The notes beneath the pieces were generated by a model. The model saw only the letters and a program-made list of their open reading frames with translations. It was not told the origin of the DNA and made no database searches. From positions 1,178,001-1,242,000 of the forward strand of contig NZ_CP113942.1 of NCBI RefSeq assembly GCF_029392815.1: a stretch of 64,000 nucleotides of DNA, read 5' to 3'. Shown in pieces: positions 9,666 to 21,529 of the stretch; within the stretch, counting starts at the first letter, position 1, and every line of letters starts with the position of its first letter. A program made the position numbers and the translations under genes. Source of the DNA: Bifidobacterium sp. ESL0682. Lineage in GTDB: Bacteria > Actinomycetota > Actinomycetes > Actinomycetales > Bifidobacteriaceae.

Positions 9666-10516
9666 TTCGCGGCTCCCGTCTCTCCGAGGTCCGGTGTCGG
9701 CGGATTGTATTTCATATTCGGCTTATATTTCACGCCACGCGTATTGTCGCTGATATAGCGTTGCCATGAACCGTCTTTTTCCATCTGGGCAATGGCCTTG
9801 TCGATCTTCTTGGCGAATTTGATATCGCCCTTCTTGACACCGACACCGTAGTATTCCTGCGTGAACGGCTTGCCGATCAGACGCAGCTTGCCGTGGGCGT
9901 TGGAGGCGAGACCGGCAAGAATGATGTCATCGGTGGTCACCGCGTCAACGATGCCGCTGAAGAGGGCGGTCGCGCATTCGGCGTAACCGGGCTGCTCCAT
10001 CAACTGCACTTCGGACGAGAACTTCTTCTTGACCACTTCGGCCGAAGTCGAACCGGTCACCGAGCAAAGACGCTTGCCATTCAGGCTGCCGGGCCCGGTG
10101 ATGTCATGGTCGTCTTTGCGGACCATCAGATCCTGTCCAGCCACGAAATACGGCCCAGCGAAGGTGACGGCCTTCTTGCGCTCGTCGGTGATGGAATAGC
10201 TGGCGACGATCATGTCGACGTCACCATTCTGCAGCATGGCCTCACGCTGCTTGCTCGGCGCTTCCTTCCAGACGATCTCGTCGTCGGAATAGCCGAGTTT
10301 GCGGGCAATGTACCGTGCCACGTCAACGTCGAAGCCAACATAGGTGCCGGACTTCTTGAAGCCTACACCCGGCTGATCGAATTTGATGCCGATGCGGATC
10401 TTGCCCGCCTCATTGCCCGAGCCGCAGGCGGCTACGGTGAATACGCATGCCAAAGCGCAGAAGGCCGCAAGGACCCTGCGCCACATGCGCGAAAGATGGT
10501 TGAATGATGGTTTCAT
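9662..10516 (-). CDS. gluB: Glutamate-type ABC transporter substrate-binding lipoprotein GluB
   Basis: A 284-residue periplasmic-binding-protein family 3 (SBP_bac_3) lipoprotein. The N-terminus has basic residues, a hydrophobic core and a lipobox VAAC (lipidated Cys at about residue 31). Downstream are the typical GFDVDVARYIARKLGY and DVDMIVASYSIT motifs. It captures the amino acid outside the cell and delivers it to GluC/GluD. It lies 153 nt downstream of gluA with no clear intervening terminator. The substrate (glutamate, glutamine or aspartate) rests on gene order, not on ligand residues I could check. Confidence 0.87.
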   Translation of the reverse strand: MKPSFNHLSRMWRRVLAAFCALACVFTVAACGSGNEAGKIRIGIKFDQPGVGFKKSGTYVGFDVDVARYIARKLGYSDDEIVWKEAPSKQREAMLQNGDVDMIVASYSITDERKKAVTFAGPYFVAGQDLMVRKDDHDITGPGSLNGKRLCSVTGSTSAEVVKKKFSSEVQLMEQPGYAECATALFSGIVDAVTTDDIILAGLASNAHGKLRLIGKPFTQEYYGVGVKKGDIKFAKKIDKAIAQMEKDGSWQRYISDNTRGVKYKPNMKYNPPTPDLGETGAAK

Positions 10517-10669
10517 AGATTTTTGCTTTCCCGATACTTCCCCATTCGCTTTTTAGCGGATTAACGATTGATGTTCTTGAATATTTGCGGAAATGTGCGT
10601 CACGGTTGCTGACGTCTACCGAATTCCCGGAATCCGATAGATACCGAACCCCGCACACGATATACCGGG

Positions 10670-11476
<807 letters not shown>

Positions 11477-11483
11477 GAAAAGT

Positions 11484-11489
11484 AGTATA
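11484..11489 (-). promoter_or_regulatory. Putative -10 box of a leaderless gluA transcript
   Basis: TATACT on the minus strand lies 7 nt from the A of the gluA ATG, placing the expected transcription start at or next to the start codon. The -35 region is poor. Confidence 0.45.
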
Positions 11490-11590
11490 CCTGCACATTG
11501 TTACTACATAGTTACCAGCGAAATTATTGCAAGATATCAGCAATTATTGTTGTATATACGCATTACCGTTGTCTAATTTATCTGAAGATA

Positions 11591-11627
11591 CAAATGTGTC
11601 CAGTTCACAATGAGCTGGACACATTTG
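11591..11627 (-). terminator. Terminator of aspS
   Basis: Perfect 13-bp arms CAAATGTGTCCAG (11591-11603) and its complement (11615-11627), 51 nt past the aspS stop. The U-tract is short. Confidence 0.6.
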
Positions 11628-11677
11628 AAAGATGATTCATCTGAAAAGAATCTATAGACTCGAACGAGTCAGAATCT

Positions 11678-13477
<1,800 letters not shown>

Positions 13478-13533
13478 GCTCCCTCTATTCCTTATCTACT
13501 AACCGCTTGAAAACCGCGAGAATCCGCGCTCTT

Positions 13534-14933
13534 TTACTTGTCCAAAGAGACGGTTTGCTGAGCATACACAGTATCGGGTTGCCATGACTTGACATCGGCG
13601 GGGACCTGCTCGCCGGTGATGATGTTCTTCACCTCGTCATGGTCGCTGCCTTCGCCATCACCAGATGCGTCGGCCGGGAACCAGACATACGGGATGCCCA
13701 GTTTGTCGGCGTATTTAATCTGCTTGCCGAGTTTCGCAGCCTTCGGCGCCACATCGGCGGCAATGCCACGCTTGCGCAAGGCAGCGGCGATATGGTTGCA
13801 GTTCAAACGATCGTCCTCGTTCCAGACGGCCACCATTACGGCTGCTGGCGAGACGCGAGAGGCGTGTGCACCGGCAGTGTGCAGCATATAGGAGACCAGA
13901 CGCGAGAGGCCGATAGACAGGCCAACGCCCGGATACTTCTTGTTGCCCTGCGAGGCGAGGTTGTCATAACGACCGCCAGAGCAGATGGAACCAAGCTGGT
14001 CGGCGCCATCAAGGAACGTCTCATAGACGGAACCGGTGTAGTAATCAAGGCCACGCGCAATCTTCAAATCCGCAATGACGGAGCCCGGACGGGTGATGGC
14101 CGCTTCGTCTACGATCATCGCCAACGTGTCGAGGCCTTCTCGGGCGAGCTTGTAGGCATCGCTGTCCTGTGCGATATCGTGCTTGTTGCAGAGCTCGTCG
14201 AACTTCTGCAACAATTCCTTGCCATCGGCTGCAGTGAGTTCCGCTAATTCAAGGCATGCACGGGCCTGTACCTCGGTCGCGCCACATTCACTGACGAGCA
14301 GCTTGACCACTTCGTCGGCACCGATCTTGTCAAGCTTGTCGATCTCACGCAACACGCCTTCGACGTCAGTCAAGCCAAGCCCGCGATAGAAACCTTCGGA
14401 AAGCTTGCGGTTATTGGCATGTACGGTGGCCTTGGGCAGGCCGAACTTACGCAGTTCCTCAAGCGCCTGCACCATCACCAGCGGCAGTTCAACCTCATAG
14501 TGGTCTTCCAGCTCGCCGTTGCCGATCACATCGATATCGGCCTGGACGAACTCGCGGAAGCGGCCTTCCTGCGGACGCTCACCGCGCCAGACCTTCTGAA
14601 TCTGCCAACGCTTGAACGGGAAGGTGAGCTGGCCGGAATGTTCAACCACGTAACGACTCAGCGGAACCGTCAGATCAAAATGCAGACCGAGACGACGCTC
14701 GATGGGCGTGTCGGATTCGTGGCCAACCTCCTGCAGACGCGAAAGGAGATAAATCTCCTTGCTTGTCTCGCCCTTTTGAGGAGACTTGATCCTTCCTCCA
14801 CTGCCCTTGTCTCGATGCCGATGAATCCGTTGAGTTCGAAAACTTTACGAACCGTATCGATGACACGTTGTTCGACCACTCTTTCGCTGGGTAGCCATTC
14901 CGGAAATCCTGATATTGATGCGCCTTTTGCCAT
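13534..14933 (-). CDS. hisS: Histidyl-tRNA synthetase, one frameshift
   Basis: Class II synthetase charging tRNA-His. The protein starts MAKGASISGFPEWLPSERVV at 14933, after AGGGAG. The frame breaks at the T4 run 14774-14777 (AAAA on the coding strand). Adding one A gives ...SLLKKGETSKEIYLL... and a continuous 466-residue protein. Recognisable elements are VWRGERPQEGRFREF (motif 2), the LDYYTGSVYE histidine-binding loop, and CSGGRYD. Since this gene is normally essential, the break is most likely a sequencing error. The divergent DUF349 gene starts 91 bp away. Confidence 0.93.
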
Positions 14934-15024
14934 AACTCCCTATAATAAGTGTTGTTGTGGAAAATCGGGGCATCCGTCTCGATGCCGCAACGCCTGTTAC
15001 ACGAAGACTCTCAAGGAGCTGGCC

Positions 15025-16535
15025 ATGGCCGACGAACAAGTCACTGAATCCGAAAACACCAATGAATCCAACGCGCAGGCAGCGCAGCCTGCCGCGGACG
15101 CACAGGCCAGCGCCACGTCCAAACCGGCAGAGCCGGCAGCAGCGCAAGAACCGGCAACGCCTGAGGTACCGAAGACCGGCGACACGCCGGCCGCTTCTGC
15201 ACCGGCTGTAGCAAAACCGCATGTCCCCTCCCCTTGGCCTTTGCCAAGAAGCCGGCGAAGCACCCGGTCGCAGCTCCTGCTCACACCTACTCCGAGGCCG
15301 ATGTCAAGGCCGCTGAGGCCTTTGGCCGTGTCGACGACAAAGGCACCGTCTATGTCAAGGAAGGCGAGAACGAGCGCGAGGTTGGTGAGTTCCCAGGAGC
15401 CACCAACGAAGAAGCGCTCACGCTCTATGCACGCCGTTACCTTGACCTCAAGGCCAAGCTCGACCTGTTCGCCACACGCCTCAAGGCCGCGAATATCAAG
15501 CCTCATGAGATCGATGAATCCGTCAAGACACTTGGCGAAGAGACCACGAACCCGGCCATCGTCGGTGATATCGCTGCACTCAAGGCCCAGTATGAAGAAC
15601 TGAAGAAGGCCGGAGAAACCAAGAAGGCTGAACTCGCCGAGGCTCGCAAGGCCGCGCTTGAGAAGGCCATCAAGGAGCGTACCGCCATCGTCGAGAAGGC
15701 CGAGGCGCTTGCAAATTCGCTGGGAGAGAACACGAATTGGCGTTCCACCGCTGACAAGTTCCGTTCGCTCTTCGAGGCTTGGCAGGAGCATCAGCGCACT
15801 AGCATCCGCATCGACAAGCCGACCGCCGACGCACTGTGGAAGCGCTTCTCCGCCGCCCGCACCACTTTCAACCAGCACCGCCGCAAGTGGGCTCAGGCCC
15901 GCGACGCCTCCCGCGAGGAGACCAAGCGTATCAAGGAAGAAATCATCAAGGAAGCCAACGAAATCAAGGACTCCACTGAGTGGGGTGCCACTTCGCACCA
16001 ATTCAACGAGCTCATGGATCGTTGGAAGGCCGCCGGCCGCGCCGGACGCAAGGAAGATGACGATTTGTGGGCCAAGTTCCGCGAGGCTTGCGATGTCTTC
16101 TTCAATGCACGTCAGGCCGATCGTGACCAGATGAGCTCCGACGAAAAGGACAACCTCGCCAAGAAGGAAGAGCTGTTGAAGAAGGCCGAGGCGTTGGTAC
16201 CGGTCGCCGACGAAAAGGCCGCCAAGAAGGCCCGTCAGGCACTGGCAGATATCCAGGACGAGTGGGATCAGATCGGTTATGTGCCTCGCGAGGACATGCG
16301 CCGCATCGAAAGCCGCCTCGACGCCGTCGACACCCAGATCAAGTCCGTCGAGGAAGCCGCCTGGAAGAAGAGCGACCCCGAGGCCGACGCCCGTGTCTCC
16401 AGTTTCGAGACTCAGCTCAAGGCCCAGCTCGATGAGCTCGATGCCCAGATCGCCGCCGAGTCCGACCCGGCCAAGAAGTCCAAGCTCGAGGCCGAAAAGG
16501 CCACCAAGGAGCAGTGGCTCAACGCTGTGAAGTAA
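15025..16535 (+). CDS. DUF349 domain-containing protein, one frameshift
   Basis: The start at 15025 has AAGGAG (15013-15018) upstream. The first ~65 residues are Ala/Pro/Glu/Gln-rich and low complexity. The frame breaks in the C4 run 15230-15233; one extra C gives ...HVPSPLAFAKKPAKH... and a 503-residue protein. The rest is highly charged, helical and Lys/Glu/Ala-rich, with repeated W-x-x-R/K units such as WRSTADKFRSLFEAWQ and WGATSHQFNELMDRWK, which are typical of tandem DUF349 modules. The biochemical function of the family is unknown; a coiled-coil cytosolic scaffold is plausible. A terminator follows. Confidence 0.85.
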
Positions 16536-16559
16536 AGCCCTGAGCTTTCATAACCCAGC

Positions 16560-16599
16560 AAAAGTGGCTTGCACCATCAATTTGGTGCAAGCCACTTTT
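16560..16599 (+). terminator. Terminator of the DUF349 gene
   Basis: 17-bp arms at 16560-16576 and 16583-16599, 25 nt after the stop. The structure is A/T-flanked and so potentially bidirectional. The 330-nt gap to clpC (16536-16865) holds this hairpin and two more. Confidence 0.8.
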
Positions 16600-16645
16600 C
16601 ATATTGCGATTGAATCAAGCCCATCTCCAAGAAGAAACGGGAAGT

Positions 16646-16686
16646 GAAAGCCGGAGCGCCTGTGTCTCTCATAGGGGCCGGCTTTC
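16646..16686. other. Additional hairpin in the DUF349-clpC convergent gap
   Basis: Arms GAAAGCCGG (16646-16654) and its complement (16678-16686) around a 23-nt loop. There is no clear U-tract. The role is unknown. Confidence 0.5.
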
Positions 16687-16786
16687 GCTTTGCTTACGAC
16701 GTTGCAGGCAAATCTCGTGATTCCAAAGATTGACTTGGCTTATAAAAGCTATCAACCTTATGAAAATTTTTACGGATTGGATACGT

Positions 16787-16823
16787 AAAGACCCGGCTCC
16801 TCTTTTGAGAAAGCCGGGTCTTT
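16787..16823 (-). terminator. Terminator of clpC
   Basis: Perfect 12-bp arms AAAGACCCGGCT (16787-16798) and its complement (16812-16823), 43 nt past the clpC stop. Confidence 0.75.
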
Positions 16824-16865
16824 GTAGTCCGGATGCCTTTAAATCAGCAGCCCTTTAGCTCAACA

Positions 16866-19559
16866 TCATTCACTCGGAGCTGAAGAAGGATCCGTGCCTT
16901 GTACATCTGAACTGGAGTCACCCGGGAAATCATCCGCAGACGGGTCAGATGTCGGCGTTGAGGACGAAGTAGCTGGCACACCGGAATCAGTGGATACGTC
17001 AGCAGCTGCCGTATCAGACAGAGCACCGGCACCTACCAGCTCAGGTTGTTTGTCAGCTTCAGACGACTCAGCGTTGGAATCCTCGAAGGGCTCGCCCTTG
17101 AAGGTGAACTCGCCCAGGATGCCTTCACCTTCGGCGTCGACTTCCACCTTTTCGCCGTTCTTGAGGTCGCCCATCAGAATCTTCTCGGAGACGGCGTCCT
17201 CGATATCACGCGTGATGACTCGACGCAGCGGACGGGCACCGAGCAGCGGGTCGAAGCCCTTCTGCGCGAGCAAGTCCTTGGCGGCATCGGTCAGCTCGAT
17301 CGACATGTGACGTTCGAAGAGACGGTCGTTGAGCTGGGTCAGGTCGAGATCGACGATCTGACGCACCTGCGGCTCGGTCAACTGGCGGAAGACGATGATG
17401 TCGTCCAAGCGGTTGAGGAACTCGGGACGGAACTGCTGCTTGAGCTCGCTCGTAACCTGGCTCTTCATACGCTCGTAGCTCGACTCCTGGTCATTGCCGG
17501 AGCTGAAGCCGGTATTAGCGGCCTTAGCGATGTCCTTGGTGCCGAGGTTGGTCGTCAGGATGATGATGGTGTTCTTGAAGTCCACCTTGCGGCCTTGGCC
17601 GTCGGTCAAATGGCCGTCATCCAGCACCTGCAACAGTGTGTTGAAGATGTCAGGGTGGGCCTTTTCGATCTCATCGAAGAGCACGACGGAGAACGGCTTA
17701 CGGCGCACCTTCTCGGTGAGCTCACCGCCCTCTTCGTAGCCGACATACCCTGGAGGCGCGCCAAAGAGGCGCGACGCGGCGTACTTCTCGGAGAACTCGG
17801 ACATATCGACACGAATCAACGCGTCCTCGTCATCGAAGAGGAACTGGGCCAACGCCTTGGCCAGCTCGGTTTTGCCGACACCGGTAGGGCCTGCAAAAAT
17901 GAACGAACCTGCGGGACGCTTCGGGTCCTTCAAGCCAACACGCGTACGGCGAATCGAACGGGCCAACGCGGAAACCGCCTCGTCCTGGCCGATGATGCGC
18001 TTGTGCAGCTCGGACTCCATGTTGAGGAGCTTCTTGGATTCGGCCTGCGTGAGCTTGAAGACCGGAATGCCGGTAGTCGAGGAGACGACCTCAGCAATCA
18101 CTTCTTCGTCGACAACCATCTTGACATCGCTGCCACCCTCGCGCCAGGTCTTTTCCTTTTCCTTGCGCTCGGCCTGCAGCTTGTCTTCCTGATCGCGCAG
18201 TTCCGCAGCTTTCTCGAAGTCCTGGCCCTTGATGGCCTTGTCTTTCTCGTCGGAAATCTTGGAGATCCTGCCGTCGAGCTCCTTGAGCTCTGGCGGCGCA
18301 GTGAGACGCTTGATGCGCAGACGTGCACCGGCCTCGTCGATAAGGTCGATGGCCTTGTCGGGCAGGTTGCGGTCCTGGATGTAACGGGACGAGAGTTCGG
18401 CTGCGGCCTGGAGAGCACCGTCGGTGATGGTCACCTTGTGGTGGTTCTCGTAGCGGCTGCGCAGGCCTTTGAGAATCTCGATGGTGTCCGCAATGGACGG
18501 CTCGTCGACCTGGATGGGCTGGAAACGACGTTCGAGCGCCGCGTCCTTCTCGATGTACTTGCGGTACTCATCAGTAGTGGTAGCGCCGATGGTCTGGAGC
18601 TCGCCACGGGCCAGCATCGGCTTCAGAATGTCGGATGCGCCCAGAGCGCCATCCGCCGAGCCCGCGCCGACGATGGTATGAATCTCATCGATGAAGAGAA
18701 CGATGTCGCCGCGGGTCTTGATTTCCTTCAAGACCTTCTTCAGACGCTCCTCGAAATCGCCGCGATAACGCGAACCGGCCACCATGGAGGCCAGATCAAG
18801 CGAATAGACCTGCTTGTCCTTCAAGGTCTCCGGAACGTCTCCGGAATGAATCTTCTGCGCCAACCCTTCAACGACCGCGGTCTTGCCGACGCCGGGCTCA
18901 CCGATCAGCACTGGGTTGTTCTTGGTGCGCCGAGAGAGCACGACCATGACACGCTCGATTTCCTTGGCACGGCCGATAACCGGGTCCAGCTTGCCTTCCG
19001 AGGCTTCCGCAGTGAGGTTGCGACCAAACTGATCGAGAATAGCGGAACCGGTCTGACGGCCCTTGTTCTCCACGCCACCAGCGTTGGCAAGGTCTCCCTT
19101 GCCTTCACCTTCGGCACCGCCGGAGTTGCCACGAATCAGGTCGATGGTGGAGCTGCGAAGCTCTCCCAGATCGACATCCATCTTGATCAGCACCTGGGTG
19201 CCGACGCCCTCACCCTCACGGATGAGGCCAAGCAGAATGTGCTCGGTTCCGATATAGCTATGGCCCAGCTGCAACGCCTCACGCAGGCTCAGTTCCAAAA
19301 CCTGCTTGGCATGAGGGGTAAACGGAATATGACCATTCGGCGCGGCGTTGCCCTTGCCAATCATTTCCTCTACTTGCTTGCGTGTGTCTTCCAAGGTGAC
19401 GCCCTTGGCAGCTAACGCCTTGGCCGCAATGCCTTCGCCTTCACGAATCAGGCCGAGCAGCAGATGTTCGGTACCGATATAGTTGTGCTGGAGGGCCTTG
19501 GCTTCTTCCTGTGCCAGCACGATCACACGCCTGGCACGGTCAGTAAACCGTTCGAACAT
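16866..19559 (-). CDS. clpC: ATP-dependent Clp protease ATPase subunit ClpC
   Basis: An 897-residue AAA+ unfoldase that delivers proteins to ClpP. It shows two N-terminal Clp repeats ([16 protein letters not shown] twice), a first ATPase module ([24 protein letters not shown]) and a UVR-type middle region. A second module follows ([27 protein letters not shown]), then the C-terminal D2-small domain. The last ~65 residues form a Ser/Thr/Asp/Pro-rich low-complexity tail, which makes the protein longer than the roughly 820-850 residues usual for ClpC. The start at 19559 follows GGAAGGA. The 789-residue open frame on the other strand is a shadow. Confidence 0.96.
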   Translation of the reverse strand: MFERFTDRARRVIVLAQEEAKALQHNYIGTEHLLLGLIREGEGIAAKALAAKGVTLEDTRKQVEEMIGKGNAAPNGHIPFTPHAKQVLELSLREALQLGHSYIGTEHILLGLIREGEGVGTQVLIKMDVDLGELRSSTIDLIRGNSGGAEGEGKGDLANAGGVENKGRQTGSAILDQFGRNLTAEASEGKLDPVIGRAKEIERVMVVLSRRTKNNPVLIGEPGVGKTAVVEGLAQKIHSGDVPETLKDKQVYSLDLASMVAGSRYRGDFEERLKKVLKEIKTRGDIVLFIDEIHTIVGAGSADGALGASDILKPMLARGELQTIGATTTDEYRKYIEKDAALERRFQPIQVDEPSIADTIEILKGLRSRYENHHKVTITDGALQAAAELSSRYIQDRNLPDKAIDLIDEAGARLRIKRLTAPPELKELDGRISKISDEKDKAIKGQDFEKAAELRDQEDKLQAERKEKEKTWREGGSDVKMVVDEEVIAEVVSSTTGIPVFKLTQAESKKLLNMESELHKRIIGQDEAVSALARSIRRTRVGLKDPKRPAGSFIFAGPTGVGKTELAKALAQFLFDDEDALIRVDMSEFSEKYAASRLFGAPPGYVGYEEGGELTEKVRRKPFSVVLFDEIEKAHPDIFNTLLQVLDDGHLTDGQGRKVDFKNTIIILTTNLGTKDIAKAANTGFSSGNDQESSYERMKSQVTSELKQQFRPEFLNRLDDIIVFRQLTEPQVRQIVDLDLTQLNDRLFERHMSIELTDAAKDLLAQKGFDPLLGARPLRRVITRDIEDAVSEKILMGDLKNGEKVEVDAEGEGILGEFTFKGEPFEDSNAESSEADKQPELVGAGALSDTAAADVSTDSGVPATSSSTPTSDPSADDFPGDSSSDVQGTDPSSAPSE

Positions 19560-19690
19560 ACTTGTCCTTCCACTGTTGATAATCCATTTAACTCTACCGA
19601 TTTATGGTGACGTTTATTTCACGTGTCGCACCTATTGCGCTGAGAACGCAACAAAGATGACAGAAACGGCTAGAACTGGCTCGGCTATTC

Positions 19691-21031
19691 CTATTCCGCC
19701 ACTTCGTCGACAGAGTCGTCCAGATCTTCATCTGCCTCATCATCGTCATTGTCGGAATCATTGTCAGAGCTTAGAACGATGGTGGATTCAACGGCCGCAT
19801 CAGCAGTAACAGCGCTGCCTACCGTGCCCTTGCCAATGGCTTCGTCCTCGCCGTCTTCGCTCTCGTCATCGTTTTCTTCCAACGAACCGGGAATGGTTTG
19901 TTCGGCGATATCAGTTTCGGTTGCACTGTTCTCACCCATCTCATCGGATGCTTCGGATGCCACAGCTACAGCCTCATCATCTTCGTCGATCGATTCGATG
20001 AGCTCGACCTGGTCACGTTCCTCACGCGGAGCCTGGGCGATGATGTCGATATGCAGATCGTCGAAGGCAGGTTTGGATTGCACCCACAGACGAGAGGGCT
20101 CAGGCTGCTCTATTTCAGAATGTTCTCCGCAACCATGGTCGAGAGAGACCACACGTCCATCGTCCGGGCTCCAACGGTTCGCACACACACCGAACATAGT
20201 GTCCAAATCGCCCTTGAGTCCGATGAAGAATGCACAAGTTGAGCACAGATTGCCTTCGGCCGTCTTGGTGGAAAGCGACTTCGGCCCGTGTTGCCCGTCG
20301 TACCAACGCTTGGCGGTCTGCGAACGTCCCAATTCACTCATCACATGTCGCCGCGAAAGTCCGAATTGCTCAACCGTGTCCTCAAGCTCACGGCTCAGGC
20401 CGGTTTCCGGGTCGATGTCCGCATCAGCCTTCGCTTCGCCGTCAACTGACGTTTGTTCGTCGGCTTGAACCTCTGAAGTTACAGACTCACTGTCAGTCGT
20501 CACATCGCCATTATCGGACTCATCGGCTGAAGAAGCATTCACCCCCTCAGCGTCATCGGTCTTGACGCCAGTCTTGCGGAATCCATCCTCCATGCGAGGA
20601 TCGTCCGGGTCGGTGCCCAGCGAATCCGTCACAGAAAGGTCGGCGGCTTCGAGCCTGTCCTTCCAAGGAATCCAAGTCGGTGCCAACAACGAATCCTTGG
20701 AGGGGACCAACGTAGATTCATTGACGCTCCAAGAATCGAGTTCGACGTCATGATAGAGCGTCACCGCCCATTGCCAGCCCTCATAGCCTTTCCTCAGGCA
20801 CTCAAAACGAAAATCAGTGACATTGTCACCCAAGTCAATGCTTTGCGCAAAGTCGCCGACTTCTTCCGGTTCATCCGCGACTGCCAGCACAACCGATTTC
20901 GCCAAGGACCGTGGGTCAAGTTTCGTCTCTTCATTCTGATCCTGGGCCATCGTATCTGCCGTTGTTTCCACCATATCGTCTTGCGTCATACCGTCTTCCG
21001 TCTTCTTTTCAGCCTTCGACATCGAAATCAT
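19691..21031 (-). CDS. DUF3027 domain-containing protein
   Basis: A 446-residue actinobacterial protein of unknown function. The DUF3027 core (FRFECLRKGYEGWQWAVTLY ... LLAPTWIPWKDR) occupies roughly residues 25-125. A second conserved part around residues 220-310 includes CSTCAFFIGLKGDL and CANRWSPDDGRVVSLDHGC, whose cysteines may bind a metal. Acidic, low-complexity linkers fill the rest, and the C-terminal 110 residues are almost all Asp/Glu/Ser. The start overlaps the end of the cold-shock-like gene by 23 nt, so the two are a translationally coupled pair. The start could be 21031 or the internal ATG at 21022. Confidence 0.85.
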   Translation of the reverse strand: MISMSKAEKKTEDGMTQDDMVETTADTMAQDQNEETKLDPRSLAKSVVLAVADEPEEVGDFAQSIDLGDNVTDFRFECLRKGYEGWQWAVTLYHDVELDSWSVNESTLVPSKDSLLAPTWIPWKDRLEAADLSVTDSLGTDPDDPRMEDGFRKTGVKTDDAEGVNASSADESDNGDVTTDSESVTSEVQADEQTSVDGEAKADADIDPETGLSRELEDTVEQFGLSRRHVMSELGRSQTAKRWYDGQHGPKSLSTKTAEGNLCSTCAFFIGLKGDLDTMFGVCANRWSPDDGRVVSLDHGCGEHSEIEQPEPSRLWVQSKPAFDDLHIDIIAQAPREERDQVELIESIDEDDEAVAVASEASDEMGENSATETDIAEQTIPGSLEENDDESEDGEDEAIGKGTVGSAVTADAAVESTIVLSSDNDSDNDDDEADEDLDDSVDEVAE

Positions 21032-21398
21032 CAGCCACGGCTCTCAGCAATGTGGCCAGTTTTCGGCTTTCGCCGGGATTGGGATAACGATGATGCCTCA
21101 AAGAATTACCCGCCTGGTCGAGAAGCTTGATGAGGTCTTCGACAATGGCAGTCATGTCATCGGGCTTGGGTCTGGTTGCACGCACGACCGATGGAGCTGG
21201 GCCGAGAACATGCAAATCCATGGCCTGCGGCCCCTTACGTCCGTCAACCAGCGAAAACTCAACCTTGGCCCCTTTGCGTAGGGTCGAGGTGCCATCCGGA
21301 AGCGCTGCCGCAGGCAAGAACACATCGTTGCCTGCTTCATCGGTGATGAAACCGTATCCCCTCTTGGAATCGAACCAACGCACTTTTCCGCTGGGCAT
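21009..21398 (-). CDS. Cold-shock-domain protein with C-terminal extension
   Basis: A 129-residue protein. The N-terminal ~65 residues are a cold-shock (OB-fold) domain with the RNP1-like KRGYGFIT; they begin MPSGKVRWFDSKRG. The remaining ~60 residues (ending AVADDFDVEG) are an extension absent from short Csps. The start at 21398 is preferred over 21410 because TGAGGTG lies about 7 nt upstream. It likely binds single-stranded nucleic acid. It is coupled to the DUF3027 gene by overlap, an association that suggests a shared role. Confidence 0.85.
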   Translation of the reverse strand: MPSGKVRWFDSKRGYGFITDEAGNDVFLPAAALPDGTSTLRKGAKVEFSLVDGRKGPQAMDLHVLGPAPSVVRATRPKPDDMTAIVEDLIKLLDQAGNSLRHHRYPNPGESRKLATLLRAVADDFDVEG

Positions 21399-21529
21399 GA
21401 CACACCTCATTCATTCATATCTTCCAAACGGCATGAACCGTCCGGAGTCCTTGTTGACGTACTACCCATCAGTCTAGCGTAACGACTACGCAAACCGCGA
21501 AACGGCAGGACTCTATAAGTATCTCCGGC

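Noticed and set aside
17046-19415. 789-codon plus-strand open frame opposite clpC
   Set aside because: It is an antisense shadow of ClpC, which carries all family motifs on the minus strand.
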